Of a DNA stretch of 64,000 nucleotides, positions 1 to 6,993 are shown in pieces (the first letter of the stretch is position 1; the number at the start of each line of letters is the position of its first letter). The stretch lies in assembly GCF_001956045.1 (NCBI RefSeq), contig NZ_MRTH01000031.1:1-64000 (forward strand), in the 5' to 3' direction. Below the pieces are notes generated by a model, which ran no database searches, was not told the origin of the DNA, and saw only the letters and a program-made list of their open reading frames with translations. The DNA comes from Paenibacillus sp. FSL H7-0331 (lineage in GTDB: Bacteria > Bacillota > Bacilli > Paenibacillales > NBRC-103111). The translations under genes and the position numbers were made by a program.

Positions 1-548
1 ATTCAAGCCGTTCAAATCCGATGCCAACAATGCTAAAGTTAGCAATCAACTACAACGTCAGTTCAAGCAAGAGGAGCTCTATGCGGTTGTTGTTAGTGAT
101 TTAACGTATGTACGGGTGGCAGGGAAATGGCAGTATGTCTGCTTGTTTGTTGACCTATTTAACCGTGAAATCATTGGGTTTAGTAGCGTTCCGAGAAAGA
201 CAGCAACGCTGGTTTACAAGGCGATTGCGAGCATCTCTGTCCGGTTGGATCGTATCCAAATGTTTCACGCGGATCGGGGTAAAGAATTCGATAATACACT
301 GATTTCTCAGGCCTTACAAACCTTTGGAATTGAACGCTCACTAAGCAAAAAAGGTTGTCCATACGACAATGTTGTTGCCGAAGCCACATTTAAGATCTTC
401 AAGACGGAATTTGCTAACCATGCTCATTTCTTGAACTCGGAGCGCTAACTCTTGAGCTCAGCGATTACGTCCATGGTTCAACCACCACCGAATTCATGGT
501 ACCTTGGGGTATCCTACTCCCATTGAATTTAGAAAAATCCCTTCATAA
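1..548 (+). pseudogene. IS3-family (IS150-like) transposase, DDE domain, 5'-truncated and frameshifted
   Basis: The reading frame is open from the left edge of the window, so the N-terminus lies outside. The three catalytic acidic positions of an IS3 integrase core can be followed: D in VVSDLTYV, D in FHADRGKEFDN and E in VAEATFKIFKTEF. The frame stops at 446-448. The usual C-terminal sequence continues in two other frames: LELSDYVH from 451, then WFNHHRIHGTLGYPTPIEF from 474 to a stop at 546-548. At least two frame changes are therefore needed, so the element is inactive. No terminal inverted repeats were identified. It marks the left side of a mobile-element-rich region. Confidence 0.85.
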
Positions 549-605
549 ATATTGTCCAGTTTTCTGTTGACAATCCAAGTGTATAGGCAACGAAAGGGTA
601 GCTGT

Positions 606-636
606 AACCACCTCCCAAATTGAGCGAGAGGTGGTT
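606..636 (-). terminator. Hairpin after YjcZ-like gene A
   Basis: AACCACCTC at 606-614 pairs perfectly with GAGGTGGTT at 628-636, just beyond the stop codon of the minus-strand gene. There is no good T-run after it on the minus strand, so termination is likely but not certain. The same hairpin is kept in repeat copy B. Confidence 0.45.
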
Positions 637-645
637 AACAAATAT

Positions 646-780
646 TTAAATAACAAAAGCACTGCTTATAATAACCAACAAAATGAATAGTACAAGAATG
701 GCGGCTGTACTAGTTCCTACTCCATAACCTGCACAACTTCCACCAATTCCACCAACTCCACCAACTCCGAGTGCACCCAT
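646..780 (-). CDS. YjcZ-like small sporulation protein, copy A (44 aa)
   Basis: A 44-residue protein with a Gly/Val-rich N-terminus (MGALGVGGVGGIGG...) and a hydrophobic C-terminal helix (ILVLFILLVIIS). This layout is typical of the YjcZ family of sporulation-associated small membrane proteins. The start is supported by AAGGAGG seven bases upstream. It is too short for most gene callers. It has a near-identical copy at 2312-2443 and a shorter relative at 2828-2926, all on the minus strand. A CATA-type promoter-like sequence lies upstream. Family membership rests on composition and the membrane helix; the molecular role in these spores is unknown. Confidence 0.8.
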   Translation of the reverse strand: MGALGVGGVGGIGGSCAGYGVGTSTAAILVLFILLVIISSAFVI

Positions 781-809
781 ATATAAACCTCCTTCCGTCT
801 TTCCTTCAG

Positions 810-836
810 CATATTATGAACACCAGGCACTGTGTG
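810..836 (-). promoter_or_regulatory. Sigma-E/K-like promoter of YjcZ-like gene A
   Basis: On the minus strand CATAATATG (818-810) lies 14 bases downstream of CACAC (836-832). This fits the mother-cell pattern of AC, about 16 bases, CATAnnnTA, with the last TA imperfect. Copy B has the same spacing and a perfect CATAACATA. Confidence 0.45.
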
Positions 837-1124
837 ATTGGACAGATGACAAAATGGGTGCTTGAAAAAGTAGTAGCGACAAGTTCCCAACTTGGAAGGT
901 TTTCATATGCTGTGGTGTGACTGAATCCTCCTTCTGCTCACGTTGGCCTCCTTTCCTGAAAGTAGACGGCAGCAATCCGTGCTCCGTCTATTTCTCGTTA
1001 ATAACAACATGCCTATGGGGATGCAAAAGATCGTAGACAAGACGCTCACAGCTTGCGGAGCTGGCGTTTTTAAATACAGTGCTGTATGGTAGGGTGGATC
1101 GAGGGATCGAGGTTTAAATAGCAA

Positions 1125-1160
1125 GGCCCTCGATCCGGGAGGAAAGAGGGCCTATTTGTT
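1125..1160 (+). terminator. Rho-independent-like terminator
   Basis: GGCCCTC (1125-1131) pairs with GAGGGCC (1146-1152), followed by TATTTGTTTGTGT. A longer alternative stem GATCGAGG/CCTCGATC overlaps it. It sits downstream of the minus-strand membrane ORF pair and could serve either strand. Confidence 0.5.
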
Positions 1161-1188
1161 TGTGTAGGTCAAGAAAATTTTCCATACA

Positions 1189-1509
1189 TTATTCTTTCTT
1201 TTCTATTCTAATACCCCAAGACATCCATTTTTTTATACCTACAAACAAAAATGGAGTGGCTAAAAGACTAATCCAGAAGAAACCGTTAACTACATATTTC
1301 ATGTCAGATCCACCCCATACGGATTTATAAACACTAGGAGACACCTTCTTTATTTCTCCTGGAGACATTGACGTACGTAAAGTTTCTTTTGTTTGACTAT
1401 GATATGAAGAATCATATTTTGGATTAAAGTCAAAAGCAATAATATCCAGGGCTTCCCAAGCAAGGAACAGAGTTAAAACAATGACGTATACAAAGATTAG
1501 AAGTTTAGC
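1189..1509 (-). pseudogene. Membrane ORF in frame with, and just after, the stop of the upstream gene; no normal start
   Basis: The frame is open for 106 codons directly after the TAA of the 95-residue protein at 1510-1797, in the same frame. The first part, KLLIFVYVIVLTLFLAWEAL, is a membrane helix. A polar loop with FNPKYD and WGG follows, then a second helix (FFWISLLATPFLFVGI) and a basic tail ending EKKE. There is no ATG, GTG or TTG before the middle of the ORF, so either it uses a rare start, or TAA is read through, or this is the second half of a broken two-unit gene. It shares the layout of its upstream neighbour (helix, NPxYD loop, helix), suggesting an old tandem duplication. Function is not recognised. 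Confidence 0.5.
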
Positions 1510-1797
1510 TTATTGCCTTTGATCCAAATATAGTTCAATAGGTTTATCTTTAAAAAGGCGTAGAAATGTAACGAAGAGTAATGGCATAATGAGAATTCCA
1601 CCCCAAAAAAATGGTGTATGTATAGTTGGTTGAGACACCTTTATAACCCAATTCCTTAATTCGCCATGAAGAAGAGGATTGTTTAAACCTTCTGCAAGAG
1701 TTGGATCATAATCTGGATTCGCCACTGTTCCATAATAATAAGTAACCAATCCTCCAAGGAATACAGCAACGATTACAGCTAAAATGCGACGAATCAT
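1510..1797 (-). CDS. Small two-helix membrane protein, unknown function (95 aa)
   Basis: The start ATG at 1797 is chosen over an upstream one because GGAGG lies six bases before it and the protein then begins with a membrane helix (MIRRILAVIVAVFLGGLVTY). A polar loop with NPDYDPTLAEGLNNPLL follows, then a second helix (FFWGGILIMPLLFVTFL) and a charged tail. I do not recognise the family. The ORF that follows in the same frame has the same topology and a similar NPxYD motif. It sits between the two copies of the YjcZ-containing repeat, next to phage debris, so its origin may be mobile. Confidence 0.6.
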   Translation of the reverse strand: MIRRILAVIVAVFLGGLVTYYYGTVANPDYDPTLAEGLNNPLLHGELRNWVIKVSQPTIHTPFFWGGILIMPLLFVTFLRLFKDKPIELYLDQRQ

Positions 1798-1886
1798 ATG
1801 TAACCTCCAAATTGTAATAAACACTAAGAAAGTATCAAGGGTGTCTATCTTTTGTAAAATCAACTTTTTTCCTTGCAGTACTTTAT

Positions 1887-2050
1887 ATGCCACAAGGTAC
1901 AGTAACGCCACCTACAGGTAACAACAGGGCCTTACTCGTTATTACCCTAAGGTAGCCGGCATTACTGGAAACGTGGACATGAATGAAATGGACCTTGCAT
2001 TTTGGCAGGAAATAATAGAGGTAAAACAAATTGAGGAGGCAGAGAACGAT
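1887..2050 (+). pseudogene. C-terminal scrap of a phage structural (tail/fibre) gene, frameshifted
   Basis: A short frame reads MPQGTVTPPTGNNRALLVIT and ends at 1953-1955. A second frame continues YYPKVAGITGNVDMNEM and DLAFWQEIIEVKQIEEAEND straight into the next gene. Read together they look like the end of one phage structural protein with a frameshift near 1940. The identification is from general resemblance only. Confidence 0.4.
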
Positions 2051-2245
2051 ATGACGAGAAAATTGGAGTTTGAACACGATTGGCAATGGGACCAACTTTC
2101 AACTGCATTGGATGGCTTGTACCACAAAGGATTATTCGGGGATTATAATTGGGCTGAGAAAGCTTCCAAACGAGAGATTACCGCAGCAGACGCTTTATTT
2201 CTGAGTACTGTCATACTGGCGCGGCAGAACGGCGTTGATGTTTAA
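2051..2245 (+). CDS. Small phage-module protein, unknown function (64 aa)
   Basis: The start at 2051 is preceded by GAGGAGG at 2033-2039. The protein is acidic and aromatic-rich: MTRKLEFEHDWQWDQLSTAL, then a GLYHKGLFGDYNWAEKAS motif and a helical end. It resembles small proteins coded between tail-fibre and lysis genes in Paenibacillus-type prophages, but I cannot name a domain. It is in frame with the upstream tail remnant, so it could be read as one fused ORF from a GTG at 1973. Repeat copy B begins directly at its stop codon. Confidence 0.5.
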   Translation: MTRKLEFEHDWQWDQLSTALDGLYHKGLFGDYNWAEKASKREITAADALFLSTVILARQNGVDV

Positions 2246-2271
2246 TGTATAGGCAACGAAAGGGTAGCTGT

Positions 2272-2301
2272 AACCACCTCCCAATTGAGCGAGAGGTGGT
2301 T
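2272..2301 (-). terminator. Hairpin after YjcZ-like gene B
   Basis: AACCACCTC (2272-2280) pairs with GAGGTGGTT (2293-2301). It is identical in stem to the hairpin in repeat copy A and lies just past the minus-strand stop codon. Confidence 0.45.
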
Positions 2302-2311
2302 AACAAACATT

Positions 2312-2443
2312 TTAAATGATAAAAGCTGTACTTATGATAACCAACAAAATGAATAGTACAAGAATGGCGCCTGTACTAGTTCCTAAACCATAGCCTCCAC
2401 AGCTTCCACCAACTCCACCAACTCCACCATATCCAAGACCCAT
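2312..2443 (-). CDS. YjcZ-like small sporulation protein, copy B (43 aa)
   Basis: A 43-residue paralogue of the protein at 646-780, with a glycine-rich head (MGLGYGGVGGVGGSCGGYG) and a hydrophobic tail (AILVLFILLVIIST). AAGGAGG precedes the ATG at 2443. A full CATAACATA box with an AC element at the expected distance lies upstream. The head region differs more between the copies than the tail does, which is usual in this family. The role is inferred from family resemblance only. Confidence 0.8.
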   Translation of the reverse strand: MGLGYGGVGGVGGSCGGYGLGTSTGAILVLFILLVIISTAFII

Positions 2444-2472
2444 TGTTACCCCTCCTTTCGCTTTGCATAGAG

Positions 2473-2499
2473 TATGTTATGAATGTCAGCGGATGCGTG
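2473..2499 (-). promoter_or_regulatory. Sigma-K-like promoter of YjcZ-like gene B
   Basis: On the minus strand CATAACATA (2481-2473) matches the CATAnnnTA -10 of sigma-K promoters. CACGC (2499-2495) gives the AC of the -35 at the right distance. Confidence 0.5.
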
Positions 2500-2774
2500 A
2501 TTGGACAGATGCCAAAATGGGTGTTTGGTTGAGGAATTAGTAGTTCCCTATTTGATAGATTTTCATAAGATATGATGTGGGACACCCTGCCAACGGGTCC
2601 CATCCTGTGCCCATTGATTACTCCGAATAGACGGTTGCATTCATTGCGCCGTCTATTCCTCGTTCATAGTATGTCTATGGGACTAGATGCTGAAGATCGT
2701 AGACAAGCTACTTGTGGCCTCGGAGTTGGCGTTTTATATCGGATTTATTCTCGTTGTTGGAACTAAATAAATTA

Positions 2775-2812
2775 AAAGAAAGAACAAGATATTAGGCTCT
2801 TGTTCTTTCTTT
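2775..2812 (-). terminator. Terminator of the third YjcZ-like gene
   Basis: A perfect 15 bp stem: AAAGAAAGAACAAGA at 2775-2789 with its complement at 2798-2812 and an eight-base loop. It is T-rich on both strands and lies just downstream of the minus-strand mini-gene. Confidence 0.75.
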
Positions 2813-2827
2813 ATAATCTCCTTGCTA

Positions 2828-2926
2828 TTAGATACAGAAACCAAACGACAACACGATCACCAACAAAATGAAAAGAACCAAAATTTCTCCAGTGGAAGTA
2901 ACTCTGCGTCCAACAACATCACTCAT
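2828..2926 (-). CDS. YjcZ-like mini-protein lacking the glycine head (32 aa)
   Basis: A 32-residue ORF (MSDVVGRRVTSTGEILVLFI, then LLVIVLSFGFCI) with a strong AAAGGAGGG site before the ATG at 2926. The TSTGEILVLFILLVI stretch is nearly the same as in the two YjcZ-like neighbours (TSTGAILVLFILLVI), but the Gly-rich head is missing. A CATATCATG box lies upstream on the minus strand and a strong terminator follows. It is likely a single-helix membrane peptide expressed in sporulation, by analogy with its neighbours. Confidence 0.65.
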   Translation of the reverse strand: MSDVVGRRVTSTGEILVLFILLVIVLSFGFCI

Positions 2927-3071
2927 CGATTATCCCTCCTTTTTGCTTTCTGCGTCATGATATGCACCGTCCGTACTGAATGTATGGATTGTAACCTAAA
3001 TAACATTGAGAAATACATGTCCGATTTTAACCCACAGAAATTATCCGTGAAACTCATTTCCGCCTGCCACT

Positions 3072-3233
3072 TCATTTCAACCATTTGAAGGAAGGAAATA
3101 TACGCTCACCCATTCCGATATTATGCAGCTTATCCCGCTGGCGGTTACAAAACACGAAAAGGCTGCTGGACGCCAGCATCGCCAGCATCGCCAACGGGGT
3201 CAATCGGTGAAGGGCTAGAAGCCATTCGCTCAT
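3072..3233 (-). pseudogene. IS66-type tnpB remnant
   Basis: The 53-codon ORF contains LFVFCNRQRDKL at residues 25-36, which is the hallmark segment of IS66 TnpB proteins. The sequence on either side does not match the rest of that family, so only a scrap of the element is left. It lies immediately downstream of the Sda-like gene. Confidence 0.5.
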
Positions 3234-3249
3234 ATTTTATTTGCTTTTA

Positions 3250-3408
3250 CTACTGACTTTCCCCTTGCTGCCGCTGAAAGGTAATTCCCCTTCGAGCTAA
3301 TTCCATTTCCAGTAATTTAATAAATTCCTTATCGACTCTATGTTCAATCGTCAGGTTGTAGTATTCAAGTAGATCCTTGTTATTCACTGTATTCAGTATT
3401 GAAGTCAA
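3250..3408 (-). CDS. Sda-like sporulation histidine kinase inhibitor
   Basis: The segment NNKDLLEYYNLTIEHRVDKE followed by FIKLLEMELARRGI lines up with Sda, the small helical hairpin that blocks sporulation kinases such as KinA in Bacillus subtilis. The LL..Y, FI.L.E.E and RR positions all agree. The length (up to 52 aa) fits. The start is unclear: TTG at 3408 is very close to AAGGAG, and GTG at 3387 is the other option. It may be functional or a remnant, as the surroundings are full of mobile-element scraps. Confidence 0.6.
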   Translation of the reverse strand: MTSILNTVNNKDLLEYYNLTIEHRVDKEFIKLLEMELARRGITFQRQQGESQ

Positions 3409-3494
3409 TCTCCTTATAGCGAAGGCTCCTATCCCTTCACCTATAAGAATTATGCAAATATCGACTTATATTTACAATATATGGCTTTATATGT

Positions 3495-4238
3495 TTGGAC
3501 AACAAATTTGAAGTATATGATCCATCAACTAATATTTGGACTGCTCTTGCTAGTTCCCCGATCCCGACAGGTATCGATTATCCGGCTATTACCAAAATGA
3601 ATGGAAAAATTTATGTCGGTGGAGGTTTTGCCGCGAATGGGAACGGAACAAGCTCGATAGATAGCTACGACCCCTTAACCAATACTTGGACAAGTAAGGC
3701 TGCTGATGCTAAATATTATTTTCATGATATAGAAGCAGTAGGTAATGAAATTTACCGTGTTGGTGCAAATATTAATCCAACCCAAACCAAAGCTTATGAC
3801 CCAATTGCAAATTTCTGGACTATCAAAGCTAACCTGAATGTTTCGAGAGTTCTTCCTAATCTCGTAGCTATCGGAGGTAAGTTATATGCTTTGGGTGGAC
3901 AAAGTGGAAGTATAACAAGCATGAATGCAGTACAAGAACTAATAGTATTCGACGATCTTATAAGTCCATCTAACTTAACAGCCAATGCTGGCAACACTCA
4001 AGTCACACTTAGCTGGACTGCGGTCACTGGAGCTACAGGCTACAATATCAAACGCTCCACGACTACTGGCGGCCCTTACACCACAGTTGCCAGCAACGTC
4101 TACGGTTCGCCCTATACAGATACTACAGTCACAAACGGCATAACCTACTATTACGTGGTCACAGCCCTTAATGCAAGCGGCGAGAGTGGTAATTCAAACG
4201 AAGCAACAGCTACTCCTATGGGCTCAAGCGTTTGCTGA
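3495..4238 (+). pseudogene. Kelch-repeat plus fibronectin type III protein, 5' truncated and 3' fused
   Basis: The product begins inside a Kelch repeat (FEVYDPSTNIW), with further repeats containing NGKIYVGGGF, SYDPLTNTWTSK and GGKLYALGGQ. One fibronectin type III domain then follows (PSNLTANAGNTQVTLSW to NSNEATATP). There is no signal peptide and no good start; the first in-frame start is a TTG without a ribosome site. Secreted Kelch-Fn3 proteins are normally much longer. Just after the Fn3 domain the sequence switches to a terminase gene in another frame, so both ends of this gene are lost. Confidence 0.7.
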
Positions 4239-4719
4239 CGTCAGCGACTATCTGGACTTTGGGCAGCGTGAAGTGCCAGTGATGACGATGCTGGGGCCGA
4301 TGAAGGATGAAGAGGGTAACGTCGTAACCAAGCTCATCAACTACGTGGACCTCAAGCCTGCTACCGAGCTGGACGTATCCCTGATCGCTGAGGTCAAGCA
4401 AGGCAAGGACGGCGTTGGCATTAAGCTTCACAGCAAGATGGAGGCGCTGGAAGCCCTGACGAAATTCTTTGACGTGCTGCCCGATAAGCATAAGCGCATG
4501 ATCGAGGAGAAGAAGCTGGAGCTGCAGCGTGAACATATCGATATCGTCAAGCATAAGGCTACAGGCGATGGCGGATCAGAGATACAGGATGACGGTTTTA
4601 TCGAAGACATGCGCGCCTCTGCAAAGGAGGTGTGGGCCGATGAAACTGAAACCGGCAACGTTCCGCTGGTCTCCGATGTCACCAAAGCAGATCAAGGTGA
4701 TGACCTGGTGGATGCTTGA
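4219..4719 (+). pseudogene. Phage terminase small subunit, N-terminus lost
   Basis: From codon W at 4219 the frame reads WAQAFADVSDYLDFGQREVP and continues with a C-terminal half typical of Paenibacillus phage small terminases (DNA-packaging recognition subunit). The N-terminal DNA-binding part is replaced by the tail of the Fn3 gene in another frame, with the junction near 4215-4221. The end overlaps the large-subunit start by 80 bp. The upstream part of the ORF (from 4171) is Fn3 DNA in the wrong frame. Confidence 0.65.
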
Positions 4720-5917
4720 GAGCCCACATCACGATAAAGACGCGGTAATCGCTGATGGGTCGGTACGTGCTGGCAAAACAATCTCAATGTCGTTCAGCTT
4801 CGTTGTATGGGCCACAGAGACGTTCAAGAATGAGCAGTTAGGCATGGCAGGTAAAACCATCGGATCGCTGCGCAGGAACGTCGTGGGGCCACTCAAACGG
4901 ATGCTACAGAGCCAAGGCTACCGTGTCCATGATGATCGCACACAGAACGTGCTGACGATCAGCAGAGGACTTGTCACAAATAACTTCTTCTTGTTTGGCG
5001 GTAAGGATGAGCGATCACAGGATCTGATTGCCGGGATTACACTGGCTGGCATGTTCTTCGATGAGGTGGCTCTGATGCCGCGCAGCTTCGTTGATCAGGC
5101 GGTTGCTCGTTGCTCCGTGGAAGGTTCCAAGTTCTGGTTCAATTGCAACCCGGCTGGACCCTATCACTGGTTTAAGGTTGAATGGATCGATAAGGCGATT
5201 CAGAAGCTGGCGCTGCATCTGCATTTCACGATGGATGATAACTGGTCATTATCCGAAGCAGTACGAGAGCGTTACCGCCGCATGTTCAGTGGCATATTCT
5301 ATAAGCGCTATATATTAGGCTTATGGGTGCTGGCTGAAGGCATCATTTACGATATGTGGGACGAGGACCTGAACACGCTTGACGACGAGGATCTGATTCC
5401 AGGCTTTAAGATGCTGGCACGTCGCTATGTCGCGGTTGATTACGGAACCAGTAACCCGATGGTGTTCTTGGACATCTGGGATGACGGGGACGTGATCTGG
5501 ATCCTGAATGAGTATTATTACTCGGGCAAGGAAAAAGGCGTTCAGAAAGAGGACAGCCAGTATGCGGAGGACTTCATGGCCTTCATTGAGGCAGACGGGC
5601 CACCGTTGTACACGATCATTGACCCGTCAGCTGCCAGTTTTAAAGTGACCCTGCGTAACCGCGGTGTCCGGATCAAGGATGCAGATAACGATGTGGAGGA
5701 TGGCATTCGTAATGTGTCTACGATGATCGCGAAGCGCAAGCTACGGGTGCACCGTCGTAACTGTCCAAATTACCTGAAAGAGCGCGCATCCTACGTTTGG
5801 GATGAGAAGGCAGCAGCACGAGGCGTTGAGCAGCCAATGAAGCAGTTTGACCATGCGATGGATTGTAGTAGATATTTCGTGAAGACGATCATCAAGCCGC
5901 GCAGGATTGCAGCTTAA
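4640..5917 (+). CDS. Phage terminase large subunit (425 aa)
   Basis: This is the ATP-driven DNA packaging motor and headful nuclease of a tailed phage. Walker A is GSVRAGKT at residues 40-47 and Walker B is GMFFDE, with D141 and E142. The C-terminal nuclease part has YVAVDYGTSNPM, IIDPSAAS and a late DHAMD, matching the RNase H-like acidic set. The start ATG at 4640 is preceded by AAGGAGG. Length is normal for the family, so this gene looks intact, although the small subunit and portal on either side are broken and the usual partner cannot be made. Confidence 0.85.
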   Translation: MKLKPATFRWSPMSPKQIKVMTWWMLESPHHDKDAVIADGSVRAGKTISMSFSFVVWATETFKNEQLGMAGKTIGSLRRNVVGPLKRMLQSQGYRVHDDRTQNVLTISRGLVTNNFFLFGGKDERSQDLIAGITLAGMFFDEVALMPRSFVDQAVARCSVEGSKFWFNCNPAGPYHWFKVEWIDKAIQKLALHLHFTMDDNWSLSEAVRERYRRMFSGIFYKRYILGLWVLAEGIIYDMWDEDLNTLDDEDLIPGFKMLARRYVAVDYGTSNPMVFLDIWDDGDVIWILNEYYYSGKEKGVQKEDSQYAEDFMAFIEADGPPLYTIIDPSAASFKVTLRNRGVRIKDADNDVEDGIRNVSTMIAKRKLRVHRRNCPNYLKERASYVWDEKAAARGVEQPMKQFDHAMDCSRYFVKTIIKPRRIAA

Positions 5918-5981
5918 ATAATTGGATAAAAACAGGAAAAATGACATATCCCGTCGAAATTAAATGGTGAGTAAGGTGAGA

Positions 5982-6001
5982 GGAGGTAGTATCTTCAGAA
6001 A
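5982..6001 (+). repeat. 20-bp near-repeat, copy 1
   Basis: GGAGGTAGTATCTTCAGAAA here closely matches the sequence at 9212-9230 (one base shorter, A to G at one place). GAGGTAGTA also occurs at 7975. The two outer copies bracket the stretch holding the cargo gene, portal piece and HTH genes. Confidence 0.4.
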
Positions 6002-6069
6002 CCATTCGAAAGTTCATAATTGCATTAAAAGGAGAACTTAAAAATACAAATAAAAGGAGAATGTTAGTT

Positions 6070-6783
6070 TTGCAACCTGTTATTGAGCCGAGTACCTTAA
6101 GTGTTACAAAGGATGTATTTAATATTATCCTATTTATTTTTAATATCGCGTTTTTTTCTGTGATAGGTGTTGTTGCAATATTAACTTACAGAAGCGCTAA
6201 GAGGGGACTACTTAATACCGTAAATACTGAATACCATAAGAAGGCAATTGAACAAATACAATCTATTTCAAAAAAATTGCACGATGAATTTGATGAGACC
6301 TCCGATTTTCATTGGCTAAAAGTTAATTGGAAACAGGAAGCAATAAATAGAGTGGTCGAACAATATTTAGAAAGTAAAAATGGGGGTTATGAATTTGAAA
6401 TTGGAGGGATTCCCGAAACTGCTCTTAATAAAAGACTAGATGCATTAATCTCTGAAACAAAATCTGATCCTTTCCTACCGACAGTAATTGCAGATAGTAT
6501 TTCTAATTATTTGGAAGAGAGGCAAAGCATATCGTTTGATATCTACTGGGAAGAAATAGAAAAATATAAAAAAGAGCTAGGTGATGGGAAATACAGTACT
6601 AATGAATCGTTGGAGTATTCAAAAGCTATTGTCTCAAATAGGATAAATAAAAAACTATACGCAGTTGGTTTTGGAGTATCTGATGTCGAAAAAAAGATAC
6701 ATGAACTACGTGTTGAGATACGAGAATATTTCGAAAGCTTCAATCCCTTAAATCCAATTAAAAATAAGTCAGTTCAAAAATGA
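6070..6783 (+). CDS. Membrane-anchored protein of unknown function inserted between terminase and portal
   Basis: About 237 residues with one N-terminal membrane helix (residues near 15-40, VFNIILFIFNIAFFSVIGVV). A long charged, mostly helical cytoplasmic part follows, with no motif that I recognise. The TTG at 6070 is preferred because AAAAGGAG is ten bases upstream; the ATG at 6061 is too close to it. The gene is clearly more AT-rich than the phage genes on both sides and has its own terminator. This is the layout of a 'moron' or cargo gene. A role in phage exclusion or host fitness is possible but nothing in the sequence proves it. Confidence 0.65.
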   Translation: MQPVIEPSTLSVTKDVFNIILFIFNIAFFSVIGVVAILTYRSAKRGLLNTVNTEYHKKAIEQIQSISKKLHDEFDETSDFHWLKVNWKQEAINRVVEQYLESKNGGYEFEIGGIPETALNKRLDALISETKSDPFLPTVIADSISNYLEERQSISFDIYWEEIEKYKKELGDGKYSTNESLEYSKAIVSNRINKKLYAVGFGVSDVEKKIHELRVEIREYFESFNPLNPIKNKSVQK

Positions 6784-6840
6784 ATGGGTGTTATAAATCG
6801 TATAAATAGCATCTATATACAACTGGTTGATTATTGGTCG

Positions 6841-6866
6841 AAAACACCTTTTAAGGTGTTTTTTAT
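6841..6866 (+). terminator. Terminator of the cargo membrane gene
   Basis: AAAACACCTT and AAGGTGTTTT form a stem with a two-base loop at 6841-6862, followed by TTATTTTT. It closes the cargo gene before the portal remnant. Confidence 0.8.
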
Positions 6867-6993
6867 TTTTCAGTAGAAGCGGGTGAACAAGATATGAAAG
6901 TCACCATGTTTTTTCGACTCCTTTCTGTGATGGACCAAACTAATCCATTTTAACAGAAATTAGGTAAATCGGATATAAGAAAGGAGGGATAAC

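Larger units (their letters stand above)
580..1072. repeat. Imperfect direct repeat, copy A (carries a YjcZ-like gene)
   Basis: This block of about 490 bp is repeated at 2246-2736 in the same orientation. Both start with TGTATAGGCAACGAAAGGG, then have the AACCACCTC/GAGGTGGTT hairpin, a minus-strand YjcZ-like gene, its upstream region, an AGACGG...CCGTCT hairpin and a GTTGGCG/GCTGGCG-TTTT end. Similarity extends well outside the coding part, so this is duplication of a whole segment and not only of a gene. The part from 781 to 1072 holds no other gene that I can support. Confidence 0.8.
2246..2736. repeat. Imperfect direct repeat, copy B (carries a YjcZ-like gene)
   Basis: Second copy of the block at 580-1072, beginning immediately after the stop of the small phage gene. 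It keeps the hairpin, the minus-strand gene, the promoter-like spacing and the AGACGG...CCGTCT hairpin. From 2444 to 2736 no other gene is supported. Confidence 0.8.

Noticed and set aside
903..1124. 73-codon minus-strand ORF upstream of YjcZ-like gene A
   Set aside because: No ribosome site, composition unlike a protein, and it lies in the repeat block where the second copy does not keep the frame open.
2376..2603. 75-codon minus-strand ORF with a Trp/Ser-rich end over YjcZ-like gene B
   Set aside because: It is the shadow of the glycine codons of the YjcZ-like gene read in another frame; no ribosome site.
2572..3088. Two plus-strand ORFs in the mini-gene region
   Set aside because: They overlap better supported minus-strand features (repeat block B and the 32-residue gene) and have no ribosome sites.
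4216..4685. Minus-strand ORFs of 112 and 85 codons opposite the terminase small-subunit piece
   Set aside because: Antisense shadows of a real coding frame; no start signals and low-complexity Leu/His or Ser content.
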